DNA of 64,000 nt from positions 659,646-723,645 of the forward strand of contig JANXDH010000004.1 in assembly GCA_025059745.1 (NCBI GenBank), given 5' to 3'. The first letter of the stretch is position 1. Every line of letters starts with the position of its first letter. The notes under the pieces were generated by a model that was given only the letters and a program-made list of their open reading frames with translations, had not been told where the DNA came from and made no database searches. A program made the translations under genes and the position numbers. Positions 8,442-16,179 of this stretch are shown here, piece by piece. This DNA is from Aigarchaeota archaeon. Its GTDB lineage: Archaea; Thermoproteota; Nitrososphaeria_A; Caldarchaeales; Calditenuaceae.

Positions 8442-9419
8442 TTGCGCGTACTCATGGTCGGCCGCCGTCCCTCGGTCGCCCTCAACGACCTGAGGAGATA
8501 CTGGGGACACGTGGACTTCATGAGACCCCCCGGGATCCCACGATCGTCATACGACCTCGTGATCGCCCAAGAGCCCACTAAAAGGGTTGGGCCATTCGCG
8601 TACCTCGCGTCCAGACTGACCGGGTCGAAGCTGATAGTAGAGGTCCACGGGGACTACCTGAACTTTCTTCAAAGGAGGTTGGATAAGGGGTTGGCGATAC
8701 TATTGCTCAGGAGAGCTCACTACGTGAGGGGCGTGAACCATGGCATCATCAGATCGCTCCGGGCTCACGGTATTGAGCGGACAATCCTGATACCGGCCGT
8801 CTATGTAGACGTCCAGAAGTTTAGGTTCATCAAGAGACACGCATCGAGAGAGCCCGAGCTACTGTTCGTAGGTAGGCTAGAGCGCGAGAAGGGTCTAGAC
8901 TTACTCCTCAGGTCCTTCGAGATCGTCGCCTCGAGAGACGACCGGGTAACTCTGAGGATAGTTGGTGCAGGCTCCCTCTACCCCTACCTGCTCCGGTCGG
9001 TCCGATCCATGGGACTCAGCCATCGTGTCACGGTTTCGGGAAGGTGGATTCCTCAAGAGGAGCTCGTGAACATTTACAACTCATCATCTATCATACTCTG
9101 CACCTCAGATTACGAGGGCGGTCCGAGGGTCCTGTTTGAGGCCGCAGCGTGTGGTACACCCTTCGTCTCGACCCCAGTCGGATTGATATCTGAGGTCTGT
9201 GAGGACGGATCTGAGGGTTTCATAGTGAGGGGGAGAGACCCACGGATAATCGCAAAGAAGGTGCTGGAGGCGCTGCAAGACCCTGACCTCAGGGACAGGA
9301 TGGGCGAGGCGGGCAGGAGATTGGTCGAGGGGAGGTTCGAGTGGAACTCGGCAATACAGAGGTACGCCGAAAGTTACTTGAAACTGGTCGAGAGCGTCTC
9401 AACTAGACTGGTAGCCTGA
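8442..9419 (+). CDS. glycosyltransferase family 4
   Basis: A 325-residue GT-B fold glycosyltransferase acting on a nucleotide-sugar donor. The C-terminal domain has the donor-site pattern LLFVGRLEREKGLDLLLRSF followed by the E-x7-E motif in YEGGPRVLFEAAACGTP. The start is a TTG; no closer ATG preserves the N-terminal strand VLMVGRRPS. It converges with the GT39-type protein and overlaps it by 17 nt. Together they suggest surface polysaccharide, glycolipid or protein glycosylation; the substrate cannot be read from the sequence. Confidence 0.9.
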   Translation: MRVLMVGRRPSVALNDLRRYWGHVDFMRPPGIPRSSYDLVIAQEPTKRVGPFAYLASRLTGSKLIVEVHGDYLNFLQRRLDKGLAILLLRRAHYVRGVNHGIIRSLRAHGIERTILIPAVYVDVQKFRFIKRHASREPELLFVGRLEREKGLDLLLRSFEIVASRDDRVTLRIVGAGSLYPYLLRSVRSMGLSHRVTVSGRWIPQEELVNIYNSSSIILCTSDYEGGPRVLFEAAACGTPFVSTPVGLISEVCEDGSEGFIVRGRDPRIIAKKVLEALQDPDLRDRMGEAGRRLVEGRFEWNSAIQRYAESYLKLVESVSTRLVA

Positions 9420-10746
9420 CCAACCTCAGTAACTCTATGAGGGGCTCCGGCTTTACAGGGAACCAGATGGTGAACCAGGCGAGTTGAACAGCCATCAGGA
9501 AGTAGACCGTGTAGAGCGCGAACCTCGGGTAGTTAAAGAGTGCGGCGAGGCCTATCGCTATTGAGGGGAGGGTCTGAACGAAGTAGAAGCTGAAGACCCA
9601 CCTCTGAAGTAGGTAGGCCAGGCCGAAGTACGGCATGTAGTTGGTCACGATCCATATGAAGACGAAGATCTCTGCCCTGCTCTCACCGATGGGCCCTCCT
9701 CTGACGATCCTAATTATGGCCCTGATGCTCCCAATAACACACGATGCGAAGACTCCCCAGGTGACCCACCAGAGTGGACCGGAGATCCCGTAATATGCAA
9801 CGGGGTGCTGGACCTCTCCGTCGACCTCCACTGTGACGACGTAGTATGGTACCCTCTCCGCCGAGAGGCCGGGGATGGACCAGCCCAGAGGCAGCTCGAC
9901 CTTAACCCACCCACCGTCGTCGTAATGGGTGCAGGAGATGGGGCCGTTCCACTCGACGCAGTTGAATCGGAGAGACGAGTGATAGTTCATCATGAAGTCG
10001 ATGTGTGCGAACGGCGTCGGGTACGCCCTGTAATAGAAGTCGTAGGCTGCGATGCCCGCCACGAAGACCGCTGACGTGAGCAGGGACATTATGGCGACCC
10101 TGTCCAGAGCCCTGTTGAACCTCTTTCTCGTTCCCCCTCCCCTAGATAGCTCGTCGAGGAACGCGAGGAGCATCAGACCTATCCCGCCGAACAGGGCACT
10201 CATCTTGCAGAGCATCGCAAGCCCCAATGTTATGGAGGGTAGGACTGTCCTCCCCTTCAGGACCAGTAACACGGTCAATAGTAGGAAAGTGTAAGAGGGC
10301 GTATCGAGGATCCCCATGGAACTGATGTTGAACGTCGTGACGTCGGTGCCGTAGAGGACGCTAGAGACGTAGGCTGCTCCCCTCCTCCTTGTCAGCGCGA
10401 AAGCTATCATGCCGACTAGGAAGACGTTCATCGAACCTGTCAGGACAGGGATTATTCGCCAACCCAGAGGTCCATCACCGAATATCGATATACCGAGGAT
10501 CATCAACCACTTAGTCAGGGGCGGGTGCTCGTTGTTCGTGGGAAGCCCAGAGATCATCTTCCTAACTGCGGGCACGTAGTGAGCCTCGTCGAAGATGAAC
10601 CCGCAACCCTCCTTGGCCTCGTAACACTCAGACGGTTGAAGGTCGGGCGTGGGGACCTGTATTATGGCGAGCTTTAGCAAAAGGACGACGAGTGCGATGA
10701 CTGATAGTACGAACCTGTGATCCGAGAGTAAAGACCTGAGGCCCAA
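9403..10746 (-). CDS. GT39/PMT-like membrane glycosyltransferase
   Basis: A 447-residue polytopic membrane protein resembling dolichyl-phosphate-mannose protein mannosyltransferases. After the first membrane helix come FDEAHYVPA, with the acidic DE pair expected in the first extracytoplasmic loop, and NEHPPLTKWL, both hallmarks of the PMT/GT39 superfamily. Several hydrophobic helices follow (for example TPSYTFLLLTVLLVL), and a large extracytoplasmic loop carries cysteines. Such enzymes transfer a sugar from a polyprenyl-phosphate donor outside the membrane. The Dol-P-Man synthase-like GT2 at 39.8-40.5 kb could supply such a donor; this link is inference. Confidence 0.8.
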   Translation of the reverse strand: MGLRSLLSDHRFVLSVIALVVLLLKLAIIQVPTPDLQPSECYEAKEGCGFIFDEAHYVPAVRKMISGLPTNNEHPPLTKWLMILGISIFGDGPLGWRIIPVLTGSMNVFLVGMIAFALTRRRGAAYVSSVLYGTDVTTFNISSMGILDTPSYTFLLLTVLLVLKGRTVLPSITLGLAMLCKMSALFGGIGLMLLAFLDELSRGGGTRKRFNRALDRVAIMSLLTSAVFVAGIAAYDFYYRAYPTPFAHIDFMMNYHSSLRFNCVEWNGPISCTHYDDGGWVKVELPLGWSIPGLSAERVPYYVVTVEVDGEVQHPVAYYGISGPLWWVTWGVFASCVIGSIRAIIRIVRGGPIGESRAEIFVFIWIVTNYMPYFGLAYLLQRWVFSFYFVQTLPSIAIGLAALFNYPRFALYTVYFLMAVQLAWFTIWFPVKPEPLIELLRLVRLPV

Positions 10747-10754
10747 ACTACGCC

Positions 10755-11033
10755 TCAGCCCCGCGATAAGACTATCTCTATGAAGCTAACCGGTCTGGTC
10801 CTCCCCTCGCGCATCAGCATGTCGGTCCCTATCCTCATCTCCTTAACTCGTACGTCGCTCAGGAACGCCCCCCTCAAGAGGTTCACCACGTCCACTGACC
10901 TCGATATGTGTCGACCTCGAGCCCTCAGCCTGACCTCGCTGCTACCTGAGTTGAAGATGGTCACGATGGCGGTGACGTACCTGATCGCTGACTTTCTGCC
11001 GACTATTACGGTGTTCCCCTCCATGTTACTCAT
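10755..11033 (-). CDS. alba: Alba-family DNA/RNA-binding protein (divergent paralogue)
   Basis: An Alba chromatin protein of 92 residues. The core pattern is present: NTVIVGRKSAIRYVTAI (strand 1 and helix 1, with the usual lysine/arginine face) and VRLRARGRHISRSVDVVNLL. The start is the ATG at 11033, 5 nt past the stop of the preceding gene; an in-frame ATG at 11078 lies inside that gene and would add 15 unrelated residues. It follows the DUF2070 gene in an apparent operon. It is more divergent than the second Alba near 36.6 kb. Confidence 0.88.
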   Translation of the reverse strand: MSNMEGNTVIVGRKSAIRYVTAIVTIFNSGSSEVRLRARGRHISRSVDVVNLLRGAFLSDVRVKEMRIGTDMLMREGRTRPVSFIEIVLSRG

Positions 11034-11037
11034 CTTT

Positions 11038-12798
11038 CTACCATGAGGCTGTGATGAGACCCAACAACGTCGAGACACCTAACATGACGAAATAGAACCA
11101 TATGTAAAACCTCGCCCTGCCCGTGAGCGACTCCAAGGTATCGCTAGAGAAGACGTCCACACCCTTGTGTTCGACCCTTATACACTTGACCTCGGCAGGT
11201 CTCAGATCGTCGAATATCGCGTCGGATAGCCCCTCATATACCCTGCTAATCTCTCTCGAATCGATCTTCTTCCCCAACGGGACATACCCTATTCCTCCCA
11301 GCTTAACTCCGTTTACTATATGCGTGTCCGTCGTAACGAACTCTGCACCGTCCCATCCCTTCTCCTTCAACCTCTTGATCACCTGACTCCTGACCTCGGG
11401 CAGCGCGTTGTTTGCGTCCGCAACAGCAAGAGCAAATCTGTGCCCGTTCACCTCGAACCCCACCAAGGTGAACCCGTTCGGACCTACTCCGTCAGATAAC
11501 CCGTAGTCCGGCAGTATCCTCCTCTCCACACCGATCCTCAACACGCCTTTGAACCACCTTACACCACTACCATAATTCGTGAGCGCCTCCCTGATCCTCC
11601 CCACGTCCTCATCGCTCAGGTACTTGAAGCCCTCCATGAACGAATTATGAGAGTCCACGACGATCAAACCGCTATCGCGCCCTAACTCTGCGACCTCCTC
11701 TGGAAAGTCCTCCATGGGTGACGGGTGTAGCGTGGGTATGGCTAACACTCGGTCACCGAATTTAATCATGGACAACTTCACCCCATCGACCTCTACCTGC
11801 TCAGCGAGCGCGCAGTAACCTGTGAAGCCGTTCGTAGATTGGTCGATTATCGCGCGCTCTACCTGCTCCGCCAACCTAAATATTTCCTCTCTCGAGATTA
11901 CGTTGGACTCGTGAGACGAGCAGCCCTTCAGGAATATCCCCCGAATCCTGCGCCTGTTCAGAGTGCGTTCCAGCACATACGGCAGCATCGAGCTCCCGAC
12001 GTTCCGGTACGGGCCGGGGTGAAAGCTAGGTACTATGAGCGCTATCTGGAGACCGTCATCCGACCTCTTAGCATATATCACATCGGTCCACCCGTCCTTC
12101 TTCCCACAGATAGGCTTCAACGCATCCTCGAAAGCTTTCGCGTCTCCGTCGAGTAGGTCAGCTACGAACGCAGATGCTATCCTCAGAGGGCTTATCCTCT
12201 CTTTCATGGGCCGGAGGGCGATTGCGACGAAGAGTAGACCGAGTAGGCCACCAGACGCCACGCCAAGAAGGGAGCCCGTGAGGGTCAGGTGATTACTCAA
12301 CGGTATGAGACTGATGGAGAACGCCCGCAACATGGGGGTCACCAGACTCACCGACGCGGTCTTTAGGTGCTGTGCAGTGGTGAAGGAGCTAACGACGGTC
12401 ACGCGTATATATGACGATATCGAGAGGGTCATCAGACTGAACGCAGGTTTTAAGGTGTTGGTCTGGGAGACAAAAAAGTCCAGGACTGCACCGATCAGTA
12501 TTATGTACGTCTCGAATAGCGTGAGGGCGCTCAGCCTCCTCATGGTTATCCTCCTCACCGGCTTGAGGGGAGGTGATCTCTTGATTCCGAAATCAGCCCC
12601 CAGCGGTATTAGTGCCAGACCGATCAACCCCATGACCAGTGCGAATGCGAGATCGTGACCCTGCACCCAACACAGGAGGCCGTAGAATAACCCCGATGCG
12701 AGCAGAGCAAATTGAGCGTGATTCGTCCCCGGCACCCTGACCAGATACTTGTACTTCGGGGTCAGGTACTCGACTAACTTACTCATCCCCTTTGCCAA
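11038..12798 (-). CDS. DUF2070 family membrane protein
   Basis: A 586-residue archaeal membrane protein. The N-terminal roughly 200 residues hold about six hydrophobic helices in pairs (FALLASGLFYGLLCWV, LFETYIILIGAVLDFFV), and a long soluble domain follows with FHPGPYRNVGSSMLP, HPSPMEDFPEEVAELG and VVDSHNSFMEGF, the conserved signatures I associate with DUF2070. A final hydrophobic segment (FYIWFYFVMLGVSTLLGL) ends the protein. No function is established to my knowledge. The conserved His/Asp/Asn residues of the soluble part resemble a metal-hydrolase site, but that is a guess. Confidence 0.85.
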   Translation of the reverse strand: MAKGMSKLVEYLTPKYKYLVRVPGTNHAQFALLASGLFYGLLCWVQGHDLAFALVMGLIGLALIPLGADFGIKRSPPLKPVRRITMRRLSALTLFETYIILIGAVLDFFVSQTNTLKPAFSLMTLSISSYIRVTVVSSFTTAQHLKTASVSLVTPMLRAFSISLIPLSNHLTLTGSLLGVASGGLLGLLFVAIALRPMKERISPLRIASAFVADLLDGDAKAFEDALKPICGKKDGWTDVIYAKRSDDGLQIALIVPSFHPGPYRNVGSSMLPYVLERTLNRRRIRGIFLKGCSSHESNVISREEIFRLAEQVERAIIDQSTNGFTGYCALAEQVEVDGVKLSMIKFGDRVLAIPTLHPSPMEDFPEEVAELGRDSGLIVVDSHNSFMEGFKYLSDEDVGRIREALTNYGSGVRWFKGVLRIGVERRILPDYGLSDGVGPNGFTLVGFEVNGHRFALAVADANNALPEVRSQVIKRLKEKGWDGAEFVTTDTHIVNGVKLGGIGYVPLGKKIDSREISRVYEGLSDAIFDDLRPAEVKCIRVEHKGVDVFSSDTLESLTGRARFYIWFYFVMLGVSTLLGLITASW

Positions 12799-12887
12799 GA
12801 TCTGAGCTGATTGCAGGTATATAGGTTTGTGACTTCATCGATGTTGCAAGGTTCATTAGAAAGGTTAATTATCCCTCACCCTCCTTA

Positions 12888-13895
12888 ATGGTCGGATTTA
12901 CGGTGCTGAGCATAAGCTACGACAGGGGTCCTCGGTTGAGGAGGGACGAGACCGTCATCTCATTCGACTCGTCAAGGTCCGGGGACTTTCACTGCGTAAG
13001 CCACGCCCACGCAGACCACAGACCGAGTGACCCGGCGTACAGATCTCTGATGACCTTGTGGACGTCGAGACTACTGGCTGCGAGGGGCACCCCGATCAGC
13101 GGCTCCACTCACTTCTACAATTACGACATCGATGTGAAGGTGTATGACGAGATAGTAATTAGATTGGTGAACGCAGGTCACATGCTCGGGTCGTCGATGT
13201 TCGAGGTCAGGCTCGACGGTCACACACTCCTCTATACTGGTGACATTAATACGGAGGGGAGCATACTGGATGAACCCGCGAGACCGGTCAGGGCGGACTA
13301 CCTGGTACTGGAGGCGACTTACGGAGACCCGTCGTACAGGTTCAAACCAAGAGAGACTATCTACTCTATGATATTGAGGTGGATCGTGTCGACCCTGAGA
13401 GAGGGCTTCGTCCCCGCCTTCAAGGTCTACTCTGCAGGTAAATCACAAGAGATAATGGGGCTGGTGAACAGCTCGTTGGGCGTCCCGGTGATCTCGGACA
13501 GCAACATCGCTAGGGTCAGTGCGGTCTACAGAGATCAGTATCCTCAGATATCGTACTTCCACATACATAGCGAGGAGGGGAGAGAGGTCCTTAGGGACGG
13601 CGAGTACGTATTAATCTCGAGCGCGAGGATCGCGGAGAGGATCTCGGGACATAAACTTCACTGGGCCGTAGCGACCGGATGGGCACAAACCCGTACCTTC
13701 CCCTCATACAAGAAAGCCTTCCCGCTCAGCGCGCACGACGATTTTTACAGGTTGATGAGGTTCGTGGAGGAGGTCGACCCGCGTTTCGTGTTCACCGTAT
13801 ACGGCTTCTCAAGGAGACTCGCCGCAAACCTCAGGAGAACTGGGCGTAGAGCTCTAGCCATCGATGAATCTCAGATGAACCATTTCATCGACTGA
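12888..13895 (+). CDS. metallo-beta-lactamase fold protein, predicted exonuclease of the mRNA 3'-processing type
   Basis: A 335-residue MBL-fold protein. The zinc motif H-x-H-x-D-H is in SHAHADHR, with LVNAGHMLGSSMFEV, LLYTGDINTEG and LVLEATYGDP following in the order of the beta-CASP/SNM1-like exonuclease group, and a late SAHDDFYRLM matching the C-terminal His motif. The beta-CASP insertion looks short. A nucleic-acid processing role is likely. It stands alone with its own upstream A/T-rich element and points at the small zinc protein gene. Confidence 0.8.
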   Translation: MVGFTVLSISYDRGPRLRRDETVISFDSSRSGDFHCVSHAHADHRPSDPAYRSLMTLWTSRLLAARGTPISGSTHFYNYDIDVKVYDEIVIRLVNAGHMLGSSMFEVRLDGHTLLYTGDINTEGSILDEPARPVRADYLVLEATYGDPSYRFKPRETIYSMILRWIVSTLREGFVPAFKVYSAGKSQEIMGLVNSSLGVPVISDSNIARVSAVYRDQYPQISYFHIHSEEGREVLRDGEYVLISSARIAERISGHKLHWAVATGWAQTRTFPSYKKAFPLSAHDDFYRLMRFVEEVDPRFVFTVYGFSRRLAANLRRTGRRALAIDESQMNHFID

Positions 13896-13921
13896 TCTCC
13901 CTAAGGTCATTACGGGACTGG

Positions 13922-14035
13922 TTATTGACTGGCACAGGAGACACACAGGCCGCATACAGGGCACCTGTGGGCCTCGGCCGGGATCGGGTTGTGGCACCGG
14001 GGACACTCCTCTATGAGGTCCGGTAATACGACCAT
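13922..14035 (-). CDS. 37-residue zinc-ribbon protein
   Basis: A short frame starting with ATG at 14035 and ending TAA at 13922-13924. In 37 codons it encodes three CxxC pairs, CPRC, CPVC and CVSC, in a pattern typical of small zinc ribbons. Six of its residues are cysteine, far above chance. A TATA-like CTTATAAG (minus strand, 14066-14073) lies 31-38 nt upstream. I know no name for it. It is divergent from the L44e-S27e gene pair, both of whose products are themselves zinc-binding ribosomal proteins. Confidence 0.65.
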   Translation of the reverse strand: MVVLPDLIEECPRCHNPIPAEAHRCPVCGLCVSCASQ

Positions 14036-14060
14036 GGCCAATCTGATATATATATGGTAC

Positions 14061-14108
14061 AGCTACTTATAAGCCTTTTAAATGGTAGGCCTCTACCCTA
14101 TATAAAGA
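14061..14108. promoter_or_regulatory. divergent promoters for the small zinc protein and rpl44e
   Basis: Two TATA-like elements back to back: CTTATAAG (14066-14073), correctly placed for the minus-strand gene at 14035, and CTATATAAAG (14099-14108), 25-34 nt before the rpl44e ATG. Confidence 0.5.
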
Positions 14109-14132
14109 GGTGCCCACCTAGTCCAAATTACG

Positions 14133-14411
14133 ATGAAAATCCCTCAAACGATCTCATCATACTGCCCCAAGTGTAACGAGCACACCGACCATACCGTGAC
14201 AATCTACAAGAAGGGACAGGAGAGGTCGATGGCGATAGGAGCCCGGAGACACGAACGGGAGCTACGCGGCTACGGCGGTCAGAAGTACCCTATCCAGAGG
14301 AACAAGTCTAAGACGACTGACAAGAAGACGACGTGCCTGAAGTGCAAGAAGTGTGGACACGTCTCGATGCGGAGGGGCATAAGGATGAAGAAGCTCGAGA
14401 TAGTGAGGTGA
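14133..14411 (+). CDS. rpl44e: 50S ribosomal protein L44e
   Basis: A 92-residue large-subunit ribosomal protein found in archaea and eukaryotes. The zinc ligands are the CPKC pair near residue 11 and the CLKCKKCG segment near the C-terminus; the middle is very basic (ARRHERELRGYGGQKYPIQR). It matches the family's full length and is followed after 4 nt by S27e, the usual archaeal pairing. Confidence 0.97.
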   Translation: MKIPQTISSYCPKCNEHTDHTVTIYKKGQERSMAIGARRHERELRGYGGQKYPIQRNKSKTTDKKTTCLKCKKCGHVSMRRGIRMKKLEIVR

Positions 14412-14415
14412 GCAC

Positions 14416-14619
14416 ATGAGCAGGGTCGACGTCCAGCGCCTCATCCCTAAGCCGACCTCGAGGTTCATCAACGTGGTCTGTACGTCATGCGGTAATAGAC
14501 AGGTAATCTTCGAGCACGCTAAGACTCGCATCCAATGTAGGATCTGCGGTCAGACTCTCGCAGAGCCCCGTGGAGGAAAGGCGAGGGTGCTCGGGAAGGT
14601 CGTCGAGGTCCTAGATTAG
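14416..14619 (+). CDS. rps27e: 30S ribosomal protein S27e
   Basis: A 67-residue small-subunit zinc-ribbon protein with the four-cysteine knuckle CTSC...CRIC and the typical [19 protein letters not shown] core. Full length for the family. Its 3' end overlaps that of ilvC by 9 nt. Confidence 0.97.
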   Translation: MSRVDVQRLIPKPTSRFINVVCTSCGNRQVIFEHAKTRIQCRICGQTLAEPRGGKARVLGKVVEVLD

Positions 14620-15591
14620 TTGCATCCTCCTCAGTTCCCTACCCACTGTCTCGAGGGGGTGTCTCTCAAGTTCCTCCATCTTTTTGCGTAAAATCTCGTA
14701 AGAGTCGGGGTTCCCAGTCCACTCATCCGCGAACCTCCCGGTCCGTATTTCGTTCAGCACCCTCCTCATGTTCTCTTTCACGTGATCATCAATTACCCTC
14801 GGTCCAACAACTAGCCCACCGTACTTCGCTGTATCAGAGACGGCACCGAACATGTTACTCAACCCTCCCGCGTATATCAGGTCCACTATCAGCTTCAGCT
14901 CGTTGCACACTTCAAAGTAGGCGAGCTCTGGAGGATAGCCGCTCTCCACGAGAACCTCGAACCCTTTCTTTATCAACTCCGAGACGCCCCCAACCAGGAC
15001 GGTCTGCTCCCCAAAGAGATCGGTCTCCGCCTCGTCCTTGAAAGAGGTCTCTACCACCCCCGCGCGGGTACATCCGAGCGCTTTCGCTATGCCTAGAGCC
15101 AACTCCCTCGCTCTCCCAGAGACGTCGCGGTGGACCGCGATCAGTGCGGGCACCCCTCTCTTCTCTTGATACTGGCGGCGCAAGAGCGGGCCAGGTGCCT
15201 TTGGAGCTACCATGATGACGTCGACGTCCGGTGGGGGAACGATCCTCTGATAGTGTATGTTGTAGCCGTGCGCGAAAACTAGAGCCTTTCCCTTTCTAAG
15301 GTGAGGTCTCACGAACCTCGCGTAAACGTCCGACATCGGCACATCCGGGACTAACATTAGTATCACGTCCCCCCTCTCCGCGGCCTCCTCTATGGGTATC
15401 GGAGAGAAGCCATCCGTCTTGGCGACCTCGAAACTTTTGCCCTCCCCTCTCAGGCCGACGATCACCTCAACTCCCGAGTCCCTTAAGTTCAGCGCCTGCG
15501 CTCGTCCCTGACTCCCGTATCCGATAACGGCAACAGTCTTTCCCTTGAGAGCGTCCAAAGAAGCGTCCTTATCGTAGAAGACCTTGACCAA
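14611..15591 (-). CDS. ilvC: ketol-acid reductoisomerase
   Basis: Catalyses isomerisation and NAD(P)H-dependent reduction of acetolactate or acetohydroxybutyrate in valine, isoleucine and leucine synthesis. The 326 residues fit class I KARI: Rossmann motif [48 protein letters not shown], the magnesium-ligand segment [12 protein letters not shown], and [14 protein letters not shown] in the knotted C-terminal domain. Last gene of the leuA-ilvB-ilvN operon. Confidence 0.97.
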   Translation of the reverse strand: MVKVFYDKDASLDALKGKTVAVIGYGSQGRAQALNLRDSGVEVIVGLRGEGKSFEVAKTDGFSPIPIEEAAERGDVILMLVPDVPMSDVYARFVRPHLRKGKALVFAHGYNIHYQRIVPPPDVDVIMVAPKAPGPLLRRQYQEKRGVPALIAVHRDVSGRARELALGIAKALGCTRAGVVETSFKDEAETDLFGEQTVLVGGVSELIKKGFEVLVESGYPPELAYFEVCNELKLIVDLIYAGGLSNMFGAVSDTAKYGGLVVGPRVIDDHVKENMRRVLNEIRTGRFADEWTGNPDSYEILRKKMEELERHPLETVGRELRRMQLI

Positions 15592-15638
15592 ATGCTCACC
15601 AGTCTCTTACCTCCCGCGATCGAATTTAAGTTTGTCTT

Positions 15639-15938
15639 TCAGCCGCCCTCTCTCGTGAACGGGTACCTGAGGTCGTGCAGCACCAGATTCGGGAATGACC
15701 TGACCAGTAAACTGCCCGCCGAGCACCGTTCACCTATCGCGTCTATCAGTCTCTTAGCGTCCTCCGCGGTCGCCTCGAGCTCTATTACCAGGTCCCTCCA
15801 TCCCTCCTTGGAACGGGGTCCCAGGGACAGGCTACGAATCTTGTGCTCAGCCTCGGCGGGTATCGAGGAGATGAGGGAACGGCACTCACTCACCTTCGCG
15901 TGGATAACGTACTTCACAACACGATCCTCTGACGTCAT
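15639..15938 (-). CDS. hypothetical protein inside the branched-chain operon
   Basis: A 99-residue soluble protein between ilvN (7 nt upstream) and ilvC (47 nt downstream). It has a beta-alpha pattern: VVKYVIHAKV, a helix, then DLVIELEATAEDAKRLIDAI. The LVIELEA strand followed by a helix recalls Pcc1-type KEOPS subunits, but the Pcc1 signature NSYLRW is missing, so I do not assign it. It could be an operon-specific regulator or a passenger gene. Confidence 0.6.
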   Translation of the reverse strand: MTSEDRVVKYVIHAKVSECRSLISSIPAEAEHKIRSLSLGPRSKEGWRDLVIELEATAEDAKRLIDAIGERCSAGSLLVRSFPNLVLHDLRYPFTREGG

Positions 15939-15945
15939 GGACTAC

Positions 15946-16179
15946 TTACTCCTGCAGCGTTACCGATTCCAAGACCGGGAAGCTCAGTGACTTCCTCGAC
16001 AGCCAGAGGACCTTCTGATACTGGCCGACGACCTCCACCTGACCCCTGAGCGTACCGTCATCGCTCGCGACTAAGTTCATGGACTTCAGGCTCAGCTGAC
16101 CCTGCTTTATCAGTAACATCAACTTCGCCACCGCGTCGGGGTGGTTCCTAATGCTGACGTTAAGTCTGAAGCTTTGCAT
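15946..16179 (-). CDS. ilvN: acetolactate synthase small subunit, single ACT domain
   Basis: A 77-residue ACT-domain protein (FRLNVSIRNHPDAVAKLMLL, then LKSMNLVASDDGTLRGQVEV). It overlaps the 3' end of ilvB by 20 nt, the usual position of the regulatory subunit. It is much shorter than typical IlvN/IlvH (about 160 residues) and resembles the one-ACT-domain IlvM type. It probably activates IlvB and mediates feedback control by branched-chain amino acids. Confidence 0.85.
   Translation of the reverse strand: MQSFRLNVSIRNHPDAVAKLMLLIKQGQLSLKSMNLVASDDGTLRGQVEVVGQYQKVLWLSRKSLSFPVLESVTLQE

Noticed and set aside
7739-8578. A 279-codon minus-strand frame across the unknown gene at 7862
   Set aside because: It is antisense to the plus-strand gene and to the start of the glycosyltransferase, its translation is poor in conserved patterns, and codon bias favours the plus strand.
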